Of a stretch of DNA of 64,000 nucleotides, positions 35,019-46,624 are shown one piece after another. The notes beneath the pieces were generated by a model that was not told the DNA's origin, did no database searches, and saw only the letters and a program-made list of their open reading frames with translations. This stretch comes from Colletotrichum lupini. Lineage: Eukaryota > Ascomycota > Sordariomycetes > Glomerellales > Glomerellaceae. Within the stretch, counting starts at the first letter, position 1; every line of letters starts with the position of its first letter. The position numbers were made by a program, and so were the translations under genes. Location: contig NC_064672.1 in the NCBI RefSeq assembly GCF_023278565.1, forward strand, positions 8,122,001-8,186,000, written 5' to 3'.

Positions 35019-35884
35019 GCCCCTGGCTGGCCTCATCATGGGAATCATCTGTGACGATTGTCCGACTTCAGTCTTGGTCAAGAAGCCTGCTGATGAGTAA
35101 AGGTCCAAGATGTACTGCTCGGCATCGAGATACATTGGGTAGCCCAGCTTGTCGGCAATTTCCGTTCCTTGTTGGAGAAGGGCTTTCGCATAGCCCCGGC
35201 GAAGGTAGGCCGGGTCGGTGAAAATCAGCTCAAAGTCTGGCACATGGTCAGCGTTTTGCGGGTGGGCGGCCGGCAAGATTGTCAGCGGGAGGCTTGTTCG
35301 TGGTGAGCGAACCGGCCGGCCAGGGAGTCAAGAGTTGACATACAAACGTGAGGGTCCTTGCCCATGACACGGTCGTGCTGAGACGCCATGTCGGAGAAGA
35401 ACTCATCAAGCAGCTCGTCTTTTTGCCCTGCATTAGCGGACGGCCATCGCTTTCGCCACGACCAGGTTCCGTTGTCCTCGGGGCGGATGATCCAGATAAG
35501 GGTGGTGGCTACAGGCTCGCCTTGAACGAGACAGCTGTCAGTCAAACAAGGTACGCATACACATGGCGCCGTTAACTCAGCGGAGTCCGAAGTCCGGTAA
35601 GGGTAAGGCAAAGTCGGGGTTCGGACAACCGGCGGAGGTGATCATGTCGAGGAGTTTTCGCTACCTTTCTCGTTCCTGACAACGGCAACTTGACCTTCTT
35701 GGGAGCCGTGCTCCTTGGAGAGCATGAACTGCTTGTAGGCGTCGGTTATGTAGGCCCGGCCGTATTCGTTTTGGGGGAACAAGGCCTGAAAGAAGTCACT
35801 CTTAAAGGACTTGAAGAAAATTTCGGCGATGGCGGGGGCGTCTTCGAGCCTGGCCGGTTCAACAACGACGGGTGCTGCCGCCAT
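35016..35884 (-). CDS. GNAT-family N-acetyltransferase
   Basis: This is a small acetyl-CoA-dependent transferase, 205 residues. Minus-strand exons are 35665-35884, 35344-35520 and 35016-35236 (introns 144 and 107 bp). Joining gives VAVVRNEKGEPVATTLIWII (strand b2-b3 of the fold) and KDPHVYFELIFTDPAYLRRGYAKALLQQG, where RRGYAKALL is the acetyl-CoA pyrophosphate-binding loop (R/Q-x-x-G-x-A). The C-terminus PMYLDAEQYILDLYSSAGF is the usual last part of the fold. The first intron uses an AAG acceptor and a GTAGCG donor, so its borders are less certain than the second. The start is the ATG that places ARLEDAPAIAEIFF near the N-terminus. The substrate cannot be told. The 3' end faces the DUF3112 gene. 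Confidence 0.87.
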
Positions 35885-36987
35885 TGGATTAGAAGATCGG
35901 CGGTGACGTGGGAGACGAAGGGAATGAGCGTCAGAGCGGGACGGCAGATCAGATGCCAAGGCAGGTGATGAGGAACCGTGGATATGAGGGTGCTGGCGAG
36001 GCTCAACGGCGGGTGAGACGGTTCGGGTGGGAGAAATGAGACGAAGGTGACCTCGAAAGTGAAAGAGATCCAGGAATTAGCCCAGTATTTCAAGGCTGGC
36101 AGCTATGGCCAAGACATGGCACGACTCTGAAGCCGAAGCCGACTGATACGATGTGAACAGCGGGGTTCCAAACGCACCCCAACTTCAAAATCCCCAGATG
36201 GCGTTCCACCGGGAATCCTTGACTCGACTGCGGACGGGTTTTCTGTAAGGTAATGCATCACCTCAAGACCAGCTTGTGTGCGCGGAGAGCGGAGACATCT
36301 CCCCGAAACGTATCCATAAGCAAGAAAGGTTACTTAGACAGCCCAAACATAATCCAGGGCCTTTGTCTGAGATAGAACGTTAAAGTCGGGAGACACACGG
36401 CAATTCTTGTCCTTGTCCAATGGCAAGAGCGAGGCTAAAGTCTGACAGTAGTCATACAGACTTGACATGTTTGTGACATGTCTGCGGGTTTGCACAATAT
36501 CACAGCACTTGCTAAGATGCTTTGAGGCAGAACTCAGCAGGCTCGCAGGCTGACAGAGGGCGAGGCCCGAAACACGACTTGGCCAGATCCTAAGGTACGT
36601 AGGGACCTAAGTGACAATATTGGGCCATAGATGGAACTGTGGCTATTGTATGATTTGGGATGTGAGTCCAAAACTCCAACTTTGACGGAGGGGTAGTTTC
36701 GTTTATGTAATGGAAGATCGCTGGCCGGAGGGATAGTGGGGCCGATCACATTGACCGCCTTCTCCCTCCATCAACCGTGGGGCTCCCTTCGGCAAAGCGT
36801 AAGTGGTCACGTGAAGAGCCATTCTTCGACGCGTCTGCGACGCGTCTTCCAAGCGGATGCATCACGTCAAGATTTCTAATTTCCACTTGTACGGGGGTGC
36901 CCAATCCGTACGTTGGAGCTCATAGTTCACCACCTCATCGTCCCCTCCGCAAATCATCCAACCGACCTTCCCCGCAGCACAGTCAAT
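35885..36987. promoter_or_regulatory. Divergent promoter region of the GNAT and RFC3 genes
   Basis: About 1.1 kb between two divergent starts with no open frame of note. Near 36820-36850 ACGCGTCTGCGACGCGT contains two ACGCGT sites, the MluI cell-cycle box (MCB) consensus that drives G1/S replication genes in yeasts and occurs upstream of fungal replication genes. They lie about 150 bp before the RFC3 start, which fits that gene's function; the regulation is inferred. Confidence 0.55.
36828..36845 (+). promoter_or_regulatory. Paired ACGCGT (MCB-like) elements upstream of RFC3
   Basis: GACGCGTCTGCGACGCGTCT contains ACGCGT twice, 12 bp apart in phase. In yeasts this box binds the MBF (Mbp1/Swi6) factor and activates S-phase genes, including replication factor C subunits. 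Its position upstream of RFC3 makes a functional role plausible. Confidence 0.55.
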
Positions 36988-38221
36988 ATGTCCGATTTCG
37001 AAGACGAGATGGACGTCGACGTCCCCGTGTCCAAGGACATTACCTTCTCCTCAGACGCCAAGCAGGGCAAGCGCAGCGCCGCCAACCTCCCCGTCGAAGC
37101 CGAAGACAGTCTGCCGTGGGTTGAAAAGTACCGCCCAGTAAGCCTTAACGATGTGTCCGGACACCAGGACATTCTCGCCACCATTAACAAGTTTGTCGAC
37201 TCGAATCGTCTTCCTCACCTCCTCCTCTACGGGCCCCCGGGAACTGGCAAGACCTCGACGATCCTCGCCCTCGCGCGCCGCATCTATGGCACCGAGAACA
37301 TGCGGCAGATGGTTCTCGAGCTCAACGCTTCAGATGATCGAGGCATCGACGTCGTTCGCGAGCAGATCAAGACCTTTGCCTCGACAAAACAAATATTCAC
37401 TCTCGGTCCCTCAGCTAAATCAGGCAGCGGTGGCAGCATGGCATCGTACAAGCTCATCATCCTCGACGAGGCCGATGCTATGACGAACACGGCGCAGATG
37501 GCGTTGCGTCGCATCATGGAGAAGTACACTGTCAACACGCGGTTCTGCATCATTGCAAACTACTCACACAAGCTTTCACCGGCACTGCTATCAAGATGCA
37601 CGAGGTTCCGATTCAGTCCGTTGAAGGAGCGCGATATCAGGGTCTTGGTGGATAAGGTGATTGAGGAGGAGCACGTCAAAATCATTCCCAATGCCACGGA
37701 AGCATTGGTGAAGCTTAGCAAGGGCGACATGAGAAGAGCACTCAATGTGCTCCAGGCTTGTCACGCGTCAAGTGAGTACTCATCTGGTTCTGGACAATCG
37801 CCCTGGAGAGCATGCTAACAACACAGGTACCCCGTTGCAACCCAAGGACGCACCCAAGGTGGCCGAGGCCGACATTGTGAGGGAAACCATCTCTACAGAT
37901 ACGATATATAACTGCATCGCCGCCCCTCAGCCCGACGCTGTGCAGGAGATCTTGGATGTTTTATTGAGCACAACAGACGTGACGTCTTGCCTGACTACTA
38001 TCAACACCCTAAAGGTGTCTCGGGGTCTCGCCTTGGCAGATATCATCACTGCTCTAGCGGAGCAACTGACAACACTCGAGGTCAAGCCGGAAATCATGAT
38101 CAAGTGGCTCGATGGGCTGGCGGATATCGAACACCGTGTGGCCGGCGGCGGCAGCGAGACAGTGCAGACGGGAGCTGTGGTGGGCGTCATCAGGAGCGGA
38201 GCAGAGTTGATGAGCAAATGA
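36988..38221 (+). CDS. RFC3: Replication factor C subunit 3
   Basis: This is a small AAA+ subunit of the RFC clamp loader, which opens and loads PCNA at primer-template junctions in the nucleus (human RFC5 counterpart). Exons 36988-37771 and 37827-38221 (55-bp intron with a CTAAC branch site) give 392 residues. Walker A is GPPGTGKTS (82-90), Walker B is LDEAD (159-163), sensor 1 lies at NYSHKL (191-196), and the SRC motif with the arginine finger used in trans is at 202-204. LPWVEKYRPVSLNDVSGHQ is the classical RFC box near the start. The C-terminal helical collar domain begins after the intron. The first 40 residues are an acidic, variable leader. The start is the ATG of MSDFEDEMDVD; an upstream in-frame ATG at 36913 is less likely. 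Confidence 0.96.
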
Positions 38222-39315
38222 GCAAGTCGCAGTGCAGACGAGGGTAGCCTACGGAGCATGGATGGATAATTTACGACGTTATGATCATCTACAGTCGTCT
38301 CGATATGTCTTGTGTATGATATGCCGAACTGCCGTCTTCCACCCGACCTGGGTCAAGCGGCAATACCCAGCCCGATCTTGTGCTGTGATGCTAGTTTTGG
38401 AATGTACACACTGAGCCAGTGACAATACCGGTACCTCATGCAAAATGCCGGGATGAACCGCGATTTATCGGTGTCGCCCCTGGGAAGCTCGTCAAGGCAT
38501 GCGATGTCTGGCCATCCCCAGCCACCCGCTGCCGATTCTCTGCCCTACCTAAGCGTCTTTAAATAGCTGTGGCGCATCAGTGGAATGCGCGAGCCGAGAT
38601 CTGAGTTTGGGTTACTTGGAAGCAACAGGCCTCACACCTCGTCGGCTTCCGGGCCCCGTTTCTTCGCTACCATTCCTTCAGTTTTCGAGATGATCTCATC
38701 TCGGAGAGGTTGGGACAGAGCTAACTAGGCACAGAGGGGTGCTGAATGACAATGTCTGAATCGGAATCTGGATATGTACTGTAATATGAACAATGAAAGG
38801 CTTTCTATTGCGAGCGCTCGCTCTGACCGTTTGACTCCGTCGGCCTCCCAAACCAGGGCCAATGAAGAACTAGACGTCTTTTCCAAATAAACGCCAAAGT
38901 CGTCTCGAAACCCAAGTCTTGCCTCGCCTGCCACGTCATGATGGTGATATACACACACTACAAGAAGAAAAAAATACACACATGCCTGCGGCTCTATACA
39001 GATGCCAGACCGATAGACGCCTGGCTGATTTGGCTTCCATGAGAAATGTTTTGTTTCCTCCCTGGCAAGAAAATCCCGAGTCAAGGGAATTCCAGAGGAG
39101 GGGGGTATGTTCCCTACCATGTCCATGAATCCCGTATCCAAGTCCTTGGCGTACTGAGACATGGAATAAGGCCCCACGTGAAACATACGTCACGTCTCAA
39201 AGCCTTGGATAGCAGGCGTGCTTGCATAGAGGCAGGCCTTTGGTGCTACTCTTTCGTGGCGACGTGAATGTTTCGTGTCGACACTTAAGTCGGTGATGAA
39301 TGATACATTTTCACC
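38222..39315. other. Convergent intergenic region, no supported gene
   Basis: About 1.1 kb between the stops of RFC3 and the glycosyltransferase gene. It probably contains both 3' UTRs. Short frames near 38725-39190 show no family likeness or splice partners. Confidence 0.5.
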
Positions 39316-40891
39316 TCAGACATCGGGCCACTTGACTGGACCGCACTCGCCCTGCTGCTCAATCCAGGCGTTGATCTTCTCTACAGCCCAGCCGGACATG
39401 GTGCGCTTCTCGTCCGTAGACTCGCGCTTGACCGGGTGACCAAGCTTCCATGCCCAACTGAAGCCGCAGACGCCGTCCTTGTACTGGAATGAGAAGCAGG
39501 ACCTGTCGGCCTCGCAGGCCTTGCGGCAATTGCCGAAGGACAAGTGTGCAACCTTTTCTTCCTCTGTCAAGTCTTCTTTCTTGGCTCGATTGAGTTGCCA
39601 ATCCTGGTGCTTGTTGGCGGATTCGTCGAGGAAAAATCGGTCATCGGCCAGATTGTCCCAATCGGCGCGCTCAGGCTGCATACGAGGCGCGAAGAATTCA
39701 TGATAGATATCCTTGATGCGCATGACTGGAGGCGGCTGGGGAAGGCTAGGGTCGGAGTAGCGCTTGTGCTCGTATTCCCAGAACGTGGAGATCTCCTCGG
39801 CATTCATGTGATGCATTGTCACGATGGGGTGGCACCAGTGAGTAGGACCATATGGCAGAGTAAAGGGCTTTTCGCCGTTGATTGTAGGCCACTGGGACAC
39901 GGTCAGTCCAAGCTGCGTACAAAACAGAGAGATCATGATGAATACTCACCACATTATGGACGTTGACGTCGGCATTATCCTTCATAGCTAGCGCAAAGAT
40001 GTAGTCTCCGCAGCATTCTTTGCTCGCACGAACATCCCACTTGTTGCCAACATCTTCATGGTCCGCAATCATGTCATGCATAGCCGCCTGAGAGACGATG
40101 TAGCCACTGCCGCCATGGCCAAAAACGAAGTTGCGAATCATGGTGACACTACCGAGATAGTGCTTATTCTTGGGGTTGAGGTTCTTGAGCCACTGGACAA
40201 GCGTGGGCCAGAGCACGTAGGTATCGGCGTCGATGTAGATATACCAATCGTAATTGGGGCGCATACGGTACGTCTTCTCGGCGATGTGGACATTTTTGTA
40301 CTTGTCGAGATTCCAACCCTCGTCCTTGCTTACAGCCAGCTTGTTGCAGCTCTGCTGGTCGGCCTGACAGGCCTTTTGGCGGCGGTAGAGATCAAAGTCC
40401 TGATTACCTTCCATGGCCTCGGGAAGAACCTTGTCAAGACTATCCCGAATGTGGTAGTTTGCAACGGTCTGGTCGAGGTCGGAGAAGATGAAGTATTCGG
40501 GCAAGCACTTGAGCATGGTCATGAGTTGAGTGGGAACCTTGTCGAAGGACTCGGTGGCGCCCGTCTTCATGATGACGAGTATATTGCTCGTGTCGGGGAA
40601 GGTATCGCAAACGGGGTCGTGAGGACGGTAGGGAATGTCTTGGTTCGACACATTGTGCTGTGCGAGGCGGTCGTCTTGGTAGCTCGGGGATGGCGGAGGA
40701 GGCGGAGGACGGCCATCGTGACCTGCGCTTGGGGAGCTGCCAGCAGGCGGAGGTGGGCTGTGGCCTTTGAAGGGGTGGTAGTTGGGACCTTCTATCGCCC
40801 AGTCGCCGCCGAGTCTCCTCGAAGAGATGAGGAAGATGACTGCAGTGACGGAGACGAGGGCGAGAACAGTGAGGGCGCGACGGGATAACAT
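39316..40891 (-). CDS. Glycosyltransferase family 31-like (Fringe-like) type II membrane protein
   Basis: Exons 39950-40891 and 39316-39891 (58-bp intron with an ACTGAC branch site) give 505 residues. One N-terminal membrane anchor (about 7-23, ALTVLALVSVTAVIFLI) is followed by a proline-rich stem (about 39-72), as in Golgi glycosyltransferases. The catalytic part has NILVIMKTGA (103-112), FIFSDLDQ, WYIYIDADTYV with the metal-binding DAD at 221-223, and GHGGSGYIVS, all as in Fringe-type GT31 enzymes. Splicing gives VNVHNVWPTINGEKPFTLPYG, then HWCHPIVTMHHM. A Cys-rich C-terminal region (NCRKACEADRSCFSFQYKDGVC) resembles a PAN/apple-like fold. Donor and acceptor sugars are unknown. A closer splice site would leave a 37-bp intron, which I reject as too short. 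Confidence 0.88.
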
Positions 40892-43800
40892 ATTGATGGC
40901 GACAATGGGGTTTATACAAACGTCATTCCGTCTTTGGCTCAATCCCATGATAGCACACGTCGTTTATTGAGGTCAAAGGGCGCCGACGGCGGCGATGGCA
41001 ACGAAGTTTGTTGCCGGACACCAAAAAATGTGGAAGGGAGTTGTAGCTAACAGCTGGGTTTTCGATGTGAGAAAAAGTATACAGAATTCGAGGGAGATGG
41101 AATAAGGTAGACTGGCGGTTTGCGCGTAGTCGTGTCGCCGGAAGAACTTGGTAAGAAGTGGCAGGTGAGAAAGTTCCAAAAAGGTCGAGAATAGCGGGAA
41201 TGGAATTAGGCACGGCAGCCAAAAGAGTGGACGAATGGTGGAAGAGAAGGAGGGAACGGCGAGGAGGGATATTCAGGGTCGGAATATCTCAGCCACTGTG
41301 CGCCGATGCCAACGGGTTATTAGGTGCGATACAACGAAGCCTGTTGTCTGGTTGGAACTTGGAAGCAAAGGCGAAAGGAGAAAAGGCTGGAGCTAAGTGC
41401 ACCTCAGTCTTGCTGGTGGAGGGCGGGCCGTCGCAGAAAAGAAGAGTTGAACCCCTGCCTAGTCCGATGGAAAGGTACTGACAAGGTAAGCCAAGGAGGT
41501 ACAGATACCTACCCAGGGTAGTATGTAGCGAGTCGAGTCAAGCAATATCTGGACTACCTAGGTACGAATACTCTAGAGAAAAACAGGTACAGTGCCGAGT
41601 GTGTAAGGAGGTAGTCGAAGCGGGAAAGCGAGAAAAGCGAGAGACATGAGGCTGGGCGAAGTGCCTTGGGCAGGCAGTGTCCTGGCAAGATGAGGTGAAG
41701 CAGCATGCGTCCAAGTTTTAGAGTGCGTAAAAGATGATGGCAAATGGACCCGAGGGCCAGGACGCGCTGGACCAGAATGGGGTTGAGATGGATGGATGGC
41801 GTGGAGAGCCGAGAGCCAAGCGCCAAGCACCACCTGTTAGGCTGTTTTGCAGCATCAAAAGATTGTCGTGTCCAAAGGCAAAGTGTGAAGGGACGTTGCA
41901 GCGCGGATATCGTTCGCAGGACTCAGGAGTAAGGTCCGTAATGTACCAACCAAAGGCGCCCTACCTTCGCACCTTGGACTCCTCCAAGAGTCCAAGGTAC
42001 CTCAGTGCCAGAGGGCCAAAACGGTCCGTCCGTCCTTGTAACCATTTTAGCTTTGCCTTGAACCCGGGTACCTTTGTACGGAAACTTGGTGTGTCCGGAC
42101 CTACCGCCTTGCTAATAGATACGATTTAGGGCCGGCGTTTGACATGCACCTCATGACGGTGGCGTGCAAGCTAAGATACGGCGCCGCCAGAGCGACCAAG
42201 CAACTGACAGACGTCCTCGTTTCCTGGGAACTATAGTTGATCCAGAGCATCCGTACCTTAGGAAGAGTTGGGAGACAGGGAGGCGGGATCTGGAGTAAAA
42301 GAGTATCGTCGCAGTCAAGTTCGAGATGCACGGCTTGTCCCCACTGTCTTGTTCGAAGTTGAGGAGGTGGACGAACTTTGTTCTTAGCATTTTGTGGGTT
42401 TCTTTTGGCTTGGCTTTCAGGATGAAATGAACCTTGATCGCGTTGGGCAATGGAGACCGACTAGGTAGGGTACCTTCCATTTTCCCATTTTCTGTGAGTA
42501 CGGAGTACGTACCTACGACATCGCCCCAGGGCAGGTACGTATCCTGTGCCGTGGCCCGCATATCCAGGCTCCGACCGGCGACTTTTTTAGATTCCTTCCT
42601 GGCTTCCATTTCTCTCTCGTCCTTCCCTTCCACTTTAGGTTCTTCCTTCATACCTTGGGTAAGGTACCTTGAGGGAAGGTAAAAAGACACAATCTCACGT
42701 CATTTTCGTCCACGGTACGGATACCTACCCTCTCTCTGTTCCTACCTCAGTAGAAACATCCTGCCGTTTGCCAGACTCGCCTGCGCTTTCCTCGCTGCCA
42801 CGCCGGGCTCCTCCCCTTCCCACCTCATTACCACGTACAGTGGAATCTCAAAAGACTGCAGGATCCCACGCAGGGGTGGCGATGCTTGTGCTTGAAAAAC
42901 ACATTTTGGTTGGTTCGTGACCGCCTAGGGGTAGGCATCTCCTAAAAGATGACGAGATGAATGCAAGCACAGCAAGCAGCAAGCAAGGGGAAAAGAAGAA
43001 GAAGGCATGCTGCACTGCTGTGGATCGGAAAAGAGAGACAATCCAAAAAGGGAATAACGGCAGGCATAACCGTGATGCACACTAGCGGATCATGAGCATA
43101 AAAGGGGTGTGCAATCTGTCAATACGAACTATTCCGAATACCTGCACTACCACTCCGAGTCTGCATAACACAACCACCTCAAGTGAAGCACCCAGTCAAA
43201 TGTGACCTTCAGGCACCTAGTTGTGTATTACAGACCGGCCAAGAATCGAAGGATGCAGATGCTCACCTCCATTGTCACTTCGAGAGAACTTGCACAGTAT
43301 CAGGCACAGACCACCTTCTCATCTTCATCTATCCGTGTGTGGTCTGTGGCCTGCCATAATGACATGTCATACGGACAAAACCATGGCCACTTGTAGCGTT
43401 CTCTGTCTGCTTGCTTGGTGCTCTTCAACGTCTGCCGTCCCTCCAAAACGCGCCGAAACAGTAAACGGCTTCTCTTTGTCTGCTGTCCTGTTTCCACGTT
43501 CTCCTAGTCACGGCCGTCACCCGGCCGTCCAAGACTTTGGCGGACGCTAACTTACTGCATTTCCCGGCCTAAATCCAAGCCACTGAGCCACTCCATCCGT
43601 CAACACGAGCTTCACTATCCACCCGCCCAAGGGGATCACGGAACTACGCAGTACGTAGTAGGGTCGGGCGCTTGGGTACCTTAGGTGCCACGGTGCTCAG
43701 GTAGACTCCTACTAAGTTGTGCCCTGAAGTGTCCAGTATGGCAAACCCGCGTATACCTAGGTACCCGCACGGCCTTGGCTCATGCATCCGGACAAAGAGT

Positions 43801-46624
43801 TCAACACCACCAGGGCGGGCTGAACAAAGAACCTCGACACTCAGCTCTCGCGACATGCTCAGAAATGCCGTCACTGATTCTCGAGTCAAGTCAAGCTTTC
43901 TGAGCAGCGGCCCACCTAAGCACTTCCTCCAAACTCTCGCATCTCCATACCACCCCACCGGTCTATCGCAACTTCTTTTAGGTTCAAGTAATAAACGACT
44001 GGCTCAATAATAGAACATAGAAAAAGCCATTCGGAACAGGGATTGAGGTATTATGAGGGTGAGACGAAGGCGCTTTACTCAGCGACGGCTCTCACCTACA
44101 CCAAGGTACTACAGTGTTGACTGCTGTGCTGCCCTACCTATAAAGCGTCCATGCCACTAAACTCACCTCAAACAGGGCACCAACCGTCCCGATCTCTAGA
44201 CATATCCCAACCAAATGGAAGTCGTTATGCCATCTCATTAGCCACGCCAGCTGTCAAGCTCACTGACACTCTCGATGACACTGACCCACTCGGCAAAGAA
44301 ACCTGCTGCTGAACATCCTGAAGAGTTTGCCTTGAACCGGCTTCGTTAAGAACAACGCGCCTCCGTCCACACTGGCACACAGTGGTGTATTATAGAGCTA
44401 AATCGGATCCCGCGGCCGCTCCATCAGCCTAACCTGGATCCTCGTCGTTGCTCCACTTCCGTCTACCCCGCCGCTGTGCTTCTCGCCAATTCATTCTATT
44501 CCCGCATATGAAAGCCGAAATACCAACCGGCCCTTCGCTCTATTTGACTTCCTCTCTCTTGACACACTCATTCACGCAACGTGTACTGCTATCAAGATGA
44601 GAGAATATTAGAGAGAATTTCAATCAACTTAGGGAGAGACGAGAAGAAGGAGATTTGAAAAAAGGTGGGCTCGACCTATCGCCTCTCAGATCAGGCTTGG
44701 GGCTCGGCGGCTAGGCATCAGGATCCTAGCCTTCCTTCTAAGAGTTGCATCACCCTGTCACCAGGACTATTATTATTAGCGAAATCGCGTGCTAGCCTTG
44801 CATTCACTTACAACTCAAGGCTACCGTACTCACTGCACGATACGTATATTCAACTATTATGTCAACAACGGGCGCTGCTCCTTTCATTGAATTTTCACTC
44901 TTCTGGGCGTTGGAAGGACTCTAGCTCTTCCCCATTGCGTCCGTTGGCACTTCATTGACCATCACTTGGTTCAACACAGTTCGCACTAAGCTCAGCAACC
45001 AATATCATGACTATTATTTACTGGTGACTACAAGTACTCACTACTGGGACTCATCGTCCATGAGCTACGGATGTGTCAGCGTAACCTTGGCAAAACATCG
45101 CAACATATAACAGAAGCAGGCACTTGGGTATTCCATGTTGGCCAAGCAGCCTTACCATGGGTTTTTCCTGTGAAGTCTACAATAAAAGAATCCTGCGTTC
45201 CATTCGACAAGCGCAGAACATGCCCTATTCTTTCCACTGAAGCTCCAAAGCAGACTCTAAAGTAAAGCCGAGAAGGCTATTCTGCACAGAGTCTATCGCC
45301 TGTAACTAAACAGAAAGCAAAATGGTAAGCTGATAATGGGTTGCTGAATATGCAAATGCCAGCGGGGGCTTCTAGAGACCGGGATATTGAACCTCTTGTC
45401 AGGCGGAGCGACTAATCAAACGAGATACTGGCCAAAGACAATCTCTTATTGCGGCACGATTGACATCACTTTGCTAATTACTTGAAGTTGGCTCGACTTA
45501 CCCAATAGGTAAGCTGTAAATGCAATTAGAATACCCCATTGCTAGGGTAGTTGAGAAATACGTAGCGTATTTACATCTCCCTCATATCAAGTCATCAACT
45601 TGTCTAGTGGCTGGGCAGCTATCTCCGGGGTCCTACTCGCAAAAAGAGATTGGGGGGACGCATTTTCTCGCCTTTCGTGGAAGCACAATATTTTTAGGCA
45701 GAACATCAAGTTGAGTCTATTCCTAGTCCATCACATCTGCAGGTATGTAAGCTGAAGGCCAAGGTGCAGCTTGCGATCAGTCAAGGAACGTTCGACCTTG
45801 GAATCTAAAGACCACCCAGTTCCATGCCATTTGCAAGGACGTATCAGTTGGCAGATCATCTCAGCGGGATCTGCATGAAGCTCGTCCCTCAGTCTTACGC
45901 ATCCTAAGGCTTCTTACATGTTCATGAATCATATATGTAGGCTGGAAAGTAGTTGACTTTGAATGCCGTTCGTTGATGAGTCTTAATCAATATTAGCACC
46001 TATCTCCAAAGATGGTTCGACAGGCCACTCAATGATATGGCCGGCTTTCTCACACAATCAATCATACACGTGATGCATTTAATCCTTAGTATTACCATGC
46101 GTAAAGTCAAAGGTTGGGTCACACGTAGAATACATCGCAATCTGGCGTGTGGTTCTATTCGAAACCAGCTAGGTTCAATATTCCTCCAACTCACCGTTGA
46201 GATTCTCGGTAATGACAACGGAGATCTGCGTAGTCTCTAGTTGGTCATTGAGAGAGAGGCTTATAACCATGTCAACCGAGTATAGTTACTATATACAATG
46301 ACTCTCCTTTTGGCCTAGTACAGTGCTGTGCATATCTATGCATCTCACCAGCATTCATAAGCTGCCGCATAGTATTATTTTGTAGGCAATTGGTAATACT
46401 TTTCACATGAATAATTAAATTAGATAGTCTTCATGTGTGAGGTGGCCATTCCCTGACCCATCTCGAACCACAAGCCACCGTAAAGTTGTGAACCTGACCT
46501 TAGGTTCATGGACACATAAGAGACCGGAAAGTGTATTAAGGTTCCTTGGTGTCTGGCCCTTATGCTCGTCCTTACAAGCCCTTATACCCTCTAGAAGTTA
46601 ACCTTGAATGTTTCCAGAGTCTTA
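40892..46624. other. Longest gene-free stretch (5.7 kb), not RIP-mutated
   Basis: No open frame here resembles a known family or joins into one. Base composition and CA/TG content are normal, so this is not a RIP-decayed repeat. Near 41500-44130 the motif TACCTAGGTA and its halves (GGTACCT, CTACCTAGG, TACGTACCT) recur many times. A perfect 11-bp inverted repeat sits at 41971-41998. From about 44640 on the sequence is slightly AT-richer with short frames only. Unannotated non-coding transcripts or small secreted-protein genes cannot be excluded. Confidence 0.45.
41971..41998. repeat. Perfect inverted repeat (11-bp arms, 6-bp loop)
   Basis: ACCTTGGACTC and GAGTCCAAGGT flank the loop CTCCAA. 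It would form a stable hairpin in RNA or single-stranded DNA. It has no T-run behind it, and no gene ends nearby. Confidence 0.75.

Noticed and set aside
39913..39949. 37-bp intron in the glycosyltransferase gene
   Set aside because: Too short for fungal splicing; the acceptor at 39892 gives 58 bp with a good branch site and a better family match.
42151..42690. Minus-strand 179-residue open frame in the gene desert
   Set aside because: No family likeness, and it runs through several TAGGTA-type motifs; considered fortuitous.
44405..44440. Cluster of BamHI, SacII and NotI sites suggesting vector sequence
   Set aside because: Flanks are ordinary genome sequence and no other vector feature is present; short GC-rich palindromes occur by chance.
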